DNA of 64,000 nt, taken from NCBI GenBank assembly GCA_964488535.1, contig CAZAUT010000004.1, positions 1-64,000 of the forward strand, given 5' to 3'. A program made the position numbers and the translations under genes. The notes beneath the pieces are model-generated. The model did no database searches. It had not been told where the DNA came from and was given only the letters and a program-made list of their open reading frames with translations. This DNA comes from GWB1-38-13 sp964488535 (GTDB lineage: Bacteria > Patescibacteriota > Microgenomatia > UBA8517). Below, piece by piece: positions 50,592-58,146 of this stretch (the first letter of the stretch is position 1; every line of letters begins with the position of its first letter).

Positions 50592-51182
50592 TCAACCGTC
50601 TAAACTCTTCCAGATATACCAAGAGGCAACTGTTCTGTAAGGCTTCCAGCAAAGGGAGAATTTAACCAATTTGTCACCCTCCAATTTCTTTACTGTTATC
50701 TTTTGCACACCCTTTTTTATACCCAAATCCCCGGCCGGAAACACATCTGCTCTTCCCAAAGTAAACATCATAAACATATGTGCCGTCCATTCCCCTATCC
50801 CCTTAACTTTAGTGAGTTCCTTCACAACTTCTTCATCCGACATGTTGTTGAGTTTTATTGTTTTAAAATTCCCGTTTTTAACTTTTTCAGCCAAGTCCTT
50901 AATACACGACACTTTCCCCCAAGACATTCCACAGCTTCTCAACTCTTCATTTGACAATGACAAAACTTTATCCGGTGTTATTGTTCCCTTAAATTTACTT
51001 TTAAATCTCATAAAAATTACCCCCGCCACCCTTCCCGAAAGCTGTTACCCGACAATTTCTCTGATAATACTCAAAAAGTAATCTTAATGTTTTCTGGGGC
51101 GAATGTCACAGTGTCCGTACTTTTGGATTAGCGGTGCAATATATTTGTCTTTTGACAGAAACTTCTCGACATCCTCCCACAT
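50592..51182 (-). pseudogene. HhH-GPD DNA glycosylase (AlkA-like) broken by two in-frame TAA codons
   Basis: From ATG 51182 one frame reads MWEDVEKFLSKDKYIAPLIQ, KYGHCDIRPRKH, stop (51084-51086), DYFLSIIREIVG, stop (51045-51047), QLSGRVAGVIFMRF and on to the end. The whole 196-codon frame matches AlkA-like 3-methyladenine glycosylases, including the helix-hairpin-helix VKGIGEWTAHMFMMF and the catalytic Asp in DVFPAGDLGIKKG. The second TAA replaces the first Gln of the family's GQQLS motif; both could arise by one CAA to TAA change each. Translation from GTG 51029 would give a 145-residue piece lacking the first third. It is most likely a recent pseudogene. Confidence 0.75.
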
Positions 51183-51301
51183 AAGGAAATGATAAATAAG
51201 CGAAAAGATATAAGCAATAAGCGACAGATTATGAGGATCTATAGGAGTTTAAGGGAGTTAAAGATACAATGTGTTTAGAAATTAGGAATTAGAAATTGAG
51301 G

Positions 51302-52933
51302 TTAGTAGTCCATTCCGCCCATACCGCCTGGAGGCATACCTGTTGGAGGAGATTTTTCTTCGGGTAGATCGGCAACCAAACCTTCTGTCGTCAAAACCAT
51401 CATGGCAACAGAGGCAGCGTTTTGCAAAGCCGAACGCGTAACTTTCAAAGGATCTAGAATTCCAAATCCCGTCATTGACCCGAATTCGCCGGTTAGTGCA
51501 TTGTATCCGTAATCCGTATCTTTGGCGTCGAGAATTTTTCTGAGAACGTACCCGTCGTCTTCGCCCGCATTTCGTGCAAGCATTCTCACTGGCATTTCCA
51601 ACGCACTTTTTACTATTTCGATACCTACTTTTTCGTCATCGTTAGTGCTTTTGAGTGAATCAAGCACTTTAATTGCCTTAATTAACGCTATTCCTCCGCC
51701 GGGAAGGATCCCTTCCTCAACGGCTGCTTTTGTAGCTCCAACGGCGTCTTTAACTCTTTCCTTCTTGTCGTTTAATTCAACCTCGGTTGCAGCACCTACG
51801 TTGATTTGAGCAACACCTCCCGACAGTTTTGCCAGCCGCTCTTCCAGTTTTTCTCTGTCAAAGTCCGAATCTGTTTCGGAAATTTGCCTTTTGATCAGTG
51901 CAATTCTGGCTTTAATTTGCGCCTGTTCTCCTTTTCCTCCGATTATTCTCGCATTGTCTTTGTCCGCCCATACTTTGTCTGCACGACCAAGGTCGGTTAC
52001 CTCCAAATTCTCAAAAGTTCTTCCTGTGTCTTCGCTCAAAACCGTTCCGCCCGTCAGAACCGCAATGTCTTCAAGCATTTCTTTTCTCCTATCACCAAAC
52101 CCCGGAGCTTTGATCGCAAGTACATTAAACGTTCCCTTTAATTTATTGACAACCAAAGTGGCCAAAGCTTCGCCTTCAACCTCGTCTGCAATGATAACCA
52201 AGGTTTTTGATACTTTTACAAACTTTTCAAGAAAAGGCAAAAGATCCTGAACAGAGGAAATTTTCTTGTCTGTTAAGAGAATATAGGGGTTATCAATTTC
52301 TGCTTCCATTTTTTCCGGGTTGGTGACGAAGTATGCAGATACGTATCCGCGGTCAAATTCCATCCCCTCTTTGTATTCAATATCTATAGTCATACCCTTA
52401 CCCTCCTCGACCGTAACAACTCCGTCACGACCTACTTTGTCGAGCGCCTCGGCTATGGTTGCGCCTATCGTTGTGTCACCGGCAGAAATAGTTGCCACCT
52501 GGGTTATTTCCTCTTTATTCTTAATGGGTTTGGCAATTTTCTTGAGCTCGGAAACGACAGATTCAACCGCCTTTTCAATGCCTTTTTTAACGATCATCGG
52601 ATTTGCACCTGCCGTAATATTTTTCATTCCGGCTGAAGTTATTGCTTGGGCAAGAAGAGTCGCTGTTGTTGTCCCGTCACCCGCTACGTCGTTGGTTTTG
52701 CTGGCTGCCTCTTTCACAAGCTGCGCTCCCATGTTTTCAAACGGATCCTTAAGTTCAATATCTTTGGCAACGGTGACTCCATCATGTACAATGTTTGGCG
52801 CACCCCACTTTTTGTCCAGAGCAATATTTCTTCCTTTCGGGCCAAGAGTTGTAACGACTGCTTTTGCCACAATATCAATTCCTTTTAACAAGGACTGTCT
52901 TGCGTCGTCTGAAAATTTTAGTTGCTTGCTCAT
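51302..52933 (-). CDS. groL: Chaperonin GroEL
   Basis: The 543-residue protein starts at MSKQLKFSDDARQSLLKGID, 4 bases after the groES stop; 22 upstream codons are not part of it. It has TTLGPKGRNIALDKKWGAP, NDVAGDGTTTATLLAQAI (ATP site), SAGDTTIGATIAEALDKVG, EGILPGGGIALIKAIKVL and the GGMGG-type tail ending GMGGMDY. It forms the folding chamber with GroES. The pair is controlled by a CIRCE operator. Heptads TTAGAAA, TTAGGAA, TTAGAAA lie just after its stop at 51277-51298. Confidence 0.98.
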   Translation of the reverse strand: MSKQLKFSDDARQSLLKGIDIVAKAVVTTLGPKGRNIALDKKWGAPNIVHDGVTVAKDIELKDPFENMGAQLVKEAASKTNDVAGDGTTTATLLAQAITSAGMKNITAGANPMIVKKGIEKAVESVVSELKKIAKPIKNKEEITQVATISAGDTTIGATIAEALDKVGRDGVVTVEEGKGMTIDIEYKEGMEFDRGYVSAYFVTNPEKMEAEIDNPYILLTDKKISSVQDLLPFLEKFVKVSKTLVIIADEVEGEALATLVVNKLKGTFNVLAIKAPGFGDRRKEMLEDIAVLTGGTVLSEDTGRTFENLEVTDLGRADKVWADKDNARIIGGKGEQAQIKARIALIKRQISETDSDFDREKLEERLAKLSGGVAQINVGAATEVELNDKKERVKDAVGATKAAVEEGILPGGGIALIKAIKVLDSLKSTNDDEKVGIEIVKSALEMPVRMLARNAGEDDGYVLRKILDAKDTDYGYNALTGEFGSMTGFGILDPLKVTRSALQNAASVAMMVLTTEGLVADLPEEKSPPTGMPPGGMGGMDY

Positions 52934-52937
52934 AAAA

Positions 52938-53255
52938 TTACGCTGTAACAACGGCGAGGATGTCTTCGTACTTTGAAAACAGATATTCCACTCCGTCAAT
53001 CTTTACTTCGTTTCCACCCCACTTTTTGTAAATTACAACATCGCCTGTTTTTGCGGGGGCCTTTCTTTTTGTTCCATTATCCAATATTTCGTCTTCTCCG
53101 ACAGCCAATACTTTTCCTTTTTGCGGTTTTTCGTTTGCCGAGTCGGGAAGGTAAATTCCTGAAGAAGTTTGTGTTTGGGCTTCCATGGGCAAGATTACCA
53201 AATATCCGGGAGCCGGTTGAAGATTTATTTTGTTTGATGCTTTTGCTGTTTTCAT
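52938..53255 (-). CDS. groS: Co-chaperonin GroES
   Basis: The 105-residue protein has INLQPAPGYLVILPMEAQTQ, the mobile loop TSSGIYLPDSANEKPQKGKV, DEILDNGTKRKAPAKTGDVV and KIDGVEYLFSKYEDILAV. It caps GroEL. The N-terminus (MKTAKASNK) is a little longer than usual. groEL follows after 4 bases. The ATG lies 5 bases from the CIRCE operator, so the 5' leader is nearly all operator. Confidence 0.97.
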   Translation of the reverse strand: MKTAKASNKINLQPAPGYLVILPMEAQTQTSSGIYLPDSANEKPQKGKVLAVGEDEILDNGTKRKAPAKTGDVVIYKKWGGNEVKIDGVEYLFSKYEDILAVVTA

Positions 53256-53259
53256 ATAA

Positions 53260-53286
53260 TTAGCATTCTGTCTTTGCGAGTGCTAT
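53260..53286 (-). promoter_or_regulatory. CIRCE operator of groES-groEL
   Basis: On the plus strand TTAGCATTC, nine bases, GAGTGCTAT: two mismatches to the CIRCE consensus, in the outer and inner positions. It lies between the -10 box and the groES start, the standard place for HrcA repression. Confidence 0.85.
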
Positions 53287-53314
53287 TTTATAGAAGGGGC
53301 TAAAAGGTTGTCAA
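53287..53314 (-). promoter_or_regulatory. groES-groEL promoter
   Basis: On the minus strand TTGACA (53309-53314), 16 bases and TATAAA (53287-53292), next to the CIRCE site. Confidence 0.75.
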
Positions 53315-53493
53315 GAGGGAAAATTGTAAGGAAATCTGTCGGACGTAAATTAAGTGTAGGTAATTTTTTAAAAATTTGGAGGGCAGATATGTGTCTTATG
53401 TGTTATACGCGGTGTTTAGGACAAGGCGACATGTGTTTTCGTCTCCCCATATATCCCGTTGTTCGCATCTCGTATTCTTTGTTGCGGATTGCC

Positions 53494-54963
53494 TTATTTA
53501 CTGACACCATAAGGTGAAAGCCCTGTTCTTATTTCTGAAGAGAGATTTTTCAAGGTTTTTACATAATCCGTCCCTCCGCCTTTGGACAATCCATCTATAA
53601 CTTTTTTGTACGCAGCGTTCACAACGCTGTTAATCCCTTTTTCTCCGTCATACGTTTTGTCGGCCAAGTACCACGACGACGCTACGGGTGCTAAAGCAAT
53701 TATTGAACCATAATATCTGTCGTTAATTAACTTATCCTTATAAAATATCTTTGCAGAAGCCGGAGGAACGAGCCCGATGTCCTTATAATATTGCGACATT
53801 TTGTCAAAGGTGTCGTTTTGTGATAAATATATAAGAAAGCTCCACGCGAGTTCCCTGTCTTTCGATTTGTTTGATACAGCTCTTGCCCAGTATGTTGCAT
53901 ATGATACGTCGGGTTCGCTTGGATCGTCCTTTCTGACCTGAGGTAGCAAAACAGAGCGAAACTTCAGCGACGGATTAATCTCCTTTATTTTGTTAACTTC
54001 CCTTCCGGGAGCAAAATACATTGCAACCTTTCCTTCCGCGAACGCCGTTGTGGAATCCGGAAGTGTATTGTCCCAGGTCTTATGGTTTCTGAAAAATTCG
54101 GTGAACGTCTTCATCGCTTCGTTCGAATTAGATCCGGAGGGAGAAAAGAGATCCGACTTGTTTTGGAGCATAAGAAGAGCCACAATCTCCTGCCAATAAT
54201 CAACGTTGTCGGTTAAGCCCATTGACGATCCGGACTGCAATATTGTACTTTTGCTGTCCCGTGTTGTTAAATTAATCGCTGTTTCAACAAATTGATCCCA
54301 GGTTCTTGGGTGAATGCTTGCAGATCTTAAAAATATATCGTCGTTTATGAAAAGTGTTATTGCGTCGAACTCGGAAGGCAGAGCAACAATCCCCTCCGGA
54401 GTTGCAAGATCCTTTGTAATAACAGGATAATATTCTTTTATAAAAGAATCTTTGCTGTAAGCATTTTCCGTCAAAACATCCATATATTTATACATTGCAG
54501 GTTTCCAGCTGTTATGAATGGAAAAGATATCCGGCCCCCTTCCCTCTTTCAGTGAATTTGTAAGCCTTTCACCAAAATCGGTCTCTGATTGGGTTATTAG
54601 AGTAATTTTTGCTCCGGGATTTCCGGCAACATATTCATCGATGAGTTTTTGCATCACAGCCTCATTCCCTCCAAGCTCCCACCATACAATTTCACCCTTT
54701 TTCTGGCTGGTTGGATTTTTGGAAAAAGGGTTATTTTTCAGAAAAATATACGCCAGGGGAATGAGTAAAACTATCAATGAAAAAAAAGGTATAAATTTCT
54801 TGTATATTTTACCGAAGGAAAATTTCGGACGGGGACGGTAAATAAACTCTTCATGTTTCTGAAGGGGTGGCACAGAGCCTTCCGGCGGAGTGTGCGACAC
54901 TGCGGAAGCTGTTCCCAAAGGCTCGCTTTTGTTCTGATTTAATGTAGAATTTGAATTATCCAT
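53494..54963 (-). CDS. Membrane-anchored extracellular solute-binding protein (family 1)
   Basis: The 489-residue protein has a ~50-residue polar N-terminal tail rich in Pro/Ser, a membrane segment at about 56-75 (FFSLIVLLIPLAYIFL), and a SBP_bac_1 domain: GEIVWWELGGNEAVMQKLID, VAGNPGAKITLITQSETDFG, EGRGPDIFSIHNSW, AFAEGKVAMYFAPGREVNK and ELAWSFLIYLSQND. Such proteins deliver sugars to ABC transporters, but no permease or ATPase gene is nearby. It has a transmembrane anchor instead of a lipobox. A sensor or surface-binding role is possible. Confidence 0.82.
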   Translation of the reverse strand: MDNSNSTLNQNKSEPLGTASAVSHTPPEGSVPPLQKHEEFIYRPRPKFSFGKIYKKFIPFFSLIVLLIPLAYIFLKNNPFSKNPTSQKKGEIVWWELGGNEAVMQKLIDEYVAGNPGAKITLITQSETDFGERLTNSLKEGRGPDIFSIHNSWKPAMYKYMDVLTENAYSKDSFIKEYYPVITKDLATPEGIVALPSEFDAITLFINDDIFLRSASIHPRTWDQFVETAINLTTRDSKSTILQSGSSMGLTDNVDYWQEIVALLMLQNKSDLFSPSGSNSNEAMKTFTEFFRNHKTWDNTLPDSTTAFAEGKVAMYFAPGREVNKIKEINPSLKFRSVLLPQVRKDDPSEPDVSYATYWARAVSNKSKDRELAWSFLIYLSQNDTFDKMSQYYKDIGLVPPASAKIFYKDKLINDRYYGSIIALAPVASSWYLADKTYDGEKGINSVVNAAYKKVIDGLSKGGGTDYVKTLKNLSSEIRTGLSPYGVSK

Positions 54964-55114
54964 ACTTGTTCACATCAATGTTAACATAAGATGAATAAAA
55001 GAGGGAAGATGGCAAGACGTATGGAAAGAAACAAAGATGCCGTAGCGTTGCCGGGAAAGCAATGTTTTTGTTAATTGTCCTTTATCGGGCATTGTGTACT
55101 AAGTTAAAGAAAAT

Positions 55115-56899
55115 ATGAATTCGAAATTAAACGAAAAACCAATTATTCATCAGGCGACTATTATGAAAACAAGAACAGCGTCGTCTTTTATTTTTACTGT
55201 TTCGACATTGTTTATCTTGTTGGTCGTTGTTTCGATTACTTCCATCGAGCTGTTTTATAGGACGAAATACAAAAACGTCATTTCACCCAATGTGTCATTC
55301 TGGGGACAAGATGTATCAGGGTATTCTTACGTTGAGTTTTTGCCGTTTATTGAATACCCCGAACGGATGACAATTAATGTAGCTATAAATTCGGACAGCT
55401 ATCCTCTCTCCTTAAACGATATATATTACTCCGTTAAGACTGATGAAAATTGGGCGAATATATATGTTCAAAAAAAAGATTATCTGAAAAATCCCTTAAG
55501 TATATCCGTATCTGCAATCGGTCGCTTTCTTTACATTAATCCCATTTTGTCATACGATAAAACTGCTTTATATAACGAAATTGATAAAATATCTTCAATT
55601 GCATTCGGCGACACGGTGTTTGAAGAAATTGTTCTGAAAGAAGGAAGCGTGTCCTTTACCCAAGGAAAAGACGGCCATGTCCTCGACAAGAAACTTTTTG
55701 AGGAACGTTTTCTTGAAAGTATATATGACAAAAGTTACGCTTTTAGCATGGTTCCAACGCCGGTCAATTCAAAAATGTCGGATGAAAAAAAACACGCGGC
55801 AGCTCTTGTTGCCAAATCTCTTACCGGAAAATCGATAAAGATTATCTTTGAAAATAAGGAATATGAAATCTTAGACACAGCGCTTGTCGCAACGCTTAAC
55901 GATAACCAGGTCAATGGAGAAAAATATATAAATGAAATTTTAAATAAAATTTCGGACAATTTTAACCGTCCGGCAAAAGATTCTGTCTTTGTCTTCGAAA
56001 ACGGCCGGGTAACTGAGTTTACCCCGTCGGAAACCGGAATAAAAGTTATAATACCCCAACTAAAAAATACAGTTTTGACAACAAGAGATGTTCTTTCTGC
56101 ATCCGATAAAAAAAGTGTCGTTATCGATCTTCCTTATGTCAAAGACGAACCAAAAGTTTCAACCGAAAATATAAATAATTACGGTATTAAGGAAAAAATC
56201 GGGTCCGGAATTTCATATTTCAGAGGCTCAATACCGTCAAGAATTCATAATATACGCCTTGCCTCTTCAAAATTTAACGGCGTAATGATCGCGCCAAACG
56301 AAACGGTTTCTTTTAATCAAACACTGGGGGACGTTTCCAAAGTTACGGGCTATCAGCAGGCGTATATAATAAAGGACGGGCAAACAATCCTTGGGGACGG
56401 TGGCGGTGTTTGCCAGGTATCAACAACTTTTTTCCGCGCAGCGCTAAACGCCGGCTTAGCAATTACAGAAAGGCGCGGTCATTCTTACAGAGTTTCTTAT
56501 TACGAACAATCGTCCCCGCCCGGGATTGACGCAACGGTTTTTGATCCATCTACAGATCTCAAAATTCTTAATAATACAGACAACCATATTTTGATTCAAA
56601 CGTTCTTGGATGAAAAAGGCAACTCTTTGATATTTGATCTATATGGAACAAAAGACGGAAGAACGGTTTCTATGTCGAAACCCGTAGTCAAAGACCAGGT
56701 TTCTCCGCCCGAAGATCTTTATATTGACGATCCGACTCTTTCTGTCGGAACGGTCAAACAAATTGACTATAAAGCCTGGGGTGCAAAAGTATATTTTAAT
56801 TACAAAGTTGAAAAAGAAGGCACCGTAATTTTTGAGAAAATTTTCTACACAACCTATCAGCCGTGGCAAGCGAAATATTTAAAAGGGACTGGAGTTTAA
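55115..56899 (+). CDS. VanW-family protein with peptidoglycan-binding-like domains
   Basis: The 594-residue protein has a signal anchor at about 25-48, two beta-rich domains of the PG_binding_4 type (about 60-190 and 215-345), and a C-terminal VanW domain at about 370-510: FRGSIPSRIHNIRLASSKFN, GVMIAPNETVSFNQTLGDV, GDGGGVCQVSTTFFRAALN, ERRGHSYRVSYYEQSSPPGI and DATVFDPSTDLKILNN. VanW proteins are tied to the cell wall, but the exact reaction is not known. The layout is like YoaR of Bacillus. It stands alone. Confidence 0.88.
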   Translation: MNSKLNEKPIIHQATIMKTRTASSFIFTVSTLFILLVVVSITSIELFYRTKYKNVISPNVSFWGQDVSGYSYVEFLPFIEYPERMTINVAINSDSYPLSLNDIYYSVKTDENWANIYVQKKDYLKNPLSISVSAIGRFLYINPILSYDKTALYNEIDKISSIAFGDTVFEEIVLKEGSVSFTQGKDGHVLDKKLFEERFLESIYDKSYAFSMVPTPVNSKMSDEKKHAAALVAKSLTGKSIKIIFENKEYEILDTALVATLNDNQVNGEKYINEILNKISDNFNRPAKDSVFVFENGRVTEFTPSETGIKVIIPQLKNTVLTTRDVLSASDKKSVVIDLPYVKDEPKVSTENINNYGIKEKIGSGISYFRGSIPSRIHNIRLASSKFNGVMIAPNETVSFNQTLGDVSKVTGYQQAYIIKDGQTILGDGGGVCQVSTTFFRAALNAGLAITERRGHSYRVSYYEQSSPPGIDATVFDPSTDLKILNNTDNHILIQTFLDEKGNSLIFDLYGTKDGRTVSMSKPVVKDQVSPPEDLYIDDPTLSVGTVKQIDYKAWGAKVYFNYKVEKEGTVIFEKIFYTTYQPWQAKYLKGTGV

Positions 56900-56975
56900 A
56901 TATTTCACTCAGGCACGCTCTACGTGTCAAGCGAGGTTTTAAAAAGGAATTGGGACGCAACTATCAAGATGAATA

Positions 56976-57025
56976 AGTTAAATAAGTTAACTAAGTGACT
57001 AAGTAACCAACCAAGCAACTATTAA
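56976..57025. repeat. TAAGTTAA / CTAAGTGA octad repeat
   Basis: Octads TAAGTTAA, (A)TAAGTTAA, CTAAGTGA, CTAAGTAA, CCAACCAA, GCAACTAT stand before the tsaC-tsaE gene. Similar words are read in frame in tsaD (AAGTAACAAAGTAACCAA, about 58984) and in both helicases. Confidence 0.75.
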
Positions 57026-57036
57026 CCCCCTTGCGT

Positions 57037-57042
57037 TATAAT
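57037..57042 (+). promoter_or_regulatory. -10 box, leaderless arrangement
   Basis: A perfect TATAAT ends 6 bases before the ATG at 57049, so the first transcribed base would be at the start codon. Confidence 0.5.
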
Positions 57043-57048
57043 ATCCTC

Positions 57049-58113
57049 ATGCGTACAGTAAAAATAAAAGATGTTGTCGTCGACGACGTTGTTGATGTAC
57101 TAAAAAAAGGCGGGTTGATAATTTATCCGACGGAAACATTGTACGGCGCCGGTGTTGACGCAACAAATCCTGATTCTGTTAGAAAACTCAATTCATTCAA
57201 AAAAAGACCCGCCGGCAAACCCTATTCCGTTGCCGTATCGGACATTAAAATGGCAGGGGAATATGTGGAAATCAACCGCACGGCAAGAAACATATATAAG
57301 TCGTTTCTTCCAGGACCTGTAACGGTAATATCAAAAGGAAAGGGTGCCGTGGCCAAGGGCGTTGAATCCGAAACAGGAACGTTAGGCATCAGAATACCTG
57401 ACCATAAATTAATCACTTCTATTATCAAAAAATTCGGCAGGCCGATTACGGCAACATCGGCAAACGCAAGTTATAAAAAACGTCCGTATAAAATATCAGA
57501 CATTTTGGAAAATATCACAATACGGCAAATAAATTTGATAGATCTTGTAATCGATGCGGGAGAGCTTGCTCTTAATGATCCATCAACGGTAATCGATACA
57601 ACCGGCGACGATCTTACAACCCTTCGGCAGGGGAAAATATTTTTTTCAAAAGGCAATCAAATAATGTCCCGGTCTGATAATGACACAAAAAATTTTGCAA
57701 AAGAACTTTGGCAAAAATACCAGAAGTTCCAAAACACAAGGGCAATCATTTTTGCACTGACGGGAGAAATGGGTGCCGGAAAAACAATCTTTACAAAAGG
57801 TTTGGCAAAAGCCATGGACATTAATGAAATTATTACATCACCGACTTTTAATCTGCAAAACGCTTACCGGTCAAGTGTAACGGGCAACAGGTTGTTGCAC
57901 ATCGACACTTGGCGAATTTCGGAACCGTCAGAAATTAATGATTTGGATTTTGTCAAAAGTATTTCCGACAGGTCGGTTGTTGCAATCGAATGGGCCGACA
58001 AAATTGTTGACGAAATTAAAAGACATAAAGAAGACGCTGTAATTATTTGGGTGAAAATTGAGTTTTGTAAAAAAGAGAATGAAAGAAAGATTGGATGGAA
58101 GGTAGCCAATTAG
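57049..58113 (+). CDS. tsaC-tsaE: TsaC/Sua5-TsaE fusion for t6A tRNA modification
   Basis: The 354-residue protein joins two t6A enzymes. Residues about 1-205 are Sua5/YrdC/TsaC (KKGGLIIYPTETLYGAGVDA, KKRPAGKPYSVAVSD, PGPVTVISKGKG, ITATSANAS, VIDTTGDDLTTLRQGKIFF), which makes threonylcarbamoyl-AMP. Residues about 212-350 are TsaE (LTGEMGAGKTIFTKGLAKAM Walker A, ITSPTFNLQNAYR, LLHIDTWRISEPSEINDLDF, VVAIEWADKI), the ATPase that cycles the transferase complex. I start at ATG 57049, placed right after a TATAAT. tsaD follows 33 bases later. TsaB is not in the window. Confidence 0.92.
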   Translation: MRTVKIKDVVVDDVVDVLKKGGLIIYPTETLYGAGVDATNPDSVRKLNSFKKRPAGKPYSVAVSDIKMAGEYVEINRTARNIYKSFLPGPVTVISKGKGAVAKGVESETGTLGIRIPDHKLITSIIKKFGRPITATSANASYKKRPYKISDILENITIRQINLIDLVIDAGELALNDPSTVIDTTGDDLTTLRQGKIFFSKGNQIMSRSDNDTKNFAKELWQKYQKFQNTRAIIFALTGEMGAGKTIFTKGLAKAMDINEIITSPTFNLQNAYRSSVTGNRLLHIDTWRISEPSEINDLDFVKSISDRSVVAIEWADKIVDEIKRHKEDAVIIWVKIEFCKKENERKIGWKVAN

Positions 58114-58146
58114 ACCAATTGGTTCAATTTGACCAATTAGACAAAT

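Noticed and set aside
51045..51086. TAA read as glutamine (recoded genetic code)
   Set aside because: TAA ends many intact genes in this window, such as rpsT, pilN and tsaD, so general recoding is excluded; pseudogene is simpler.
52320..52976. 218-codon open frame opposite to groL
   Set aside because: It is the antisense of the highly conserved GroEL N-terminal half; no family match in its translation.
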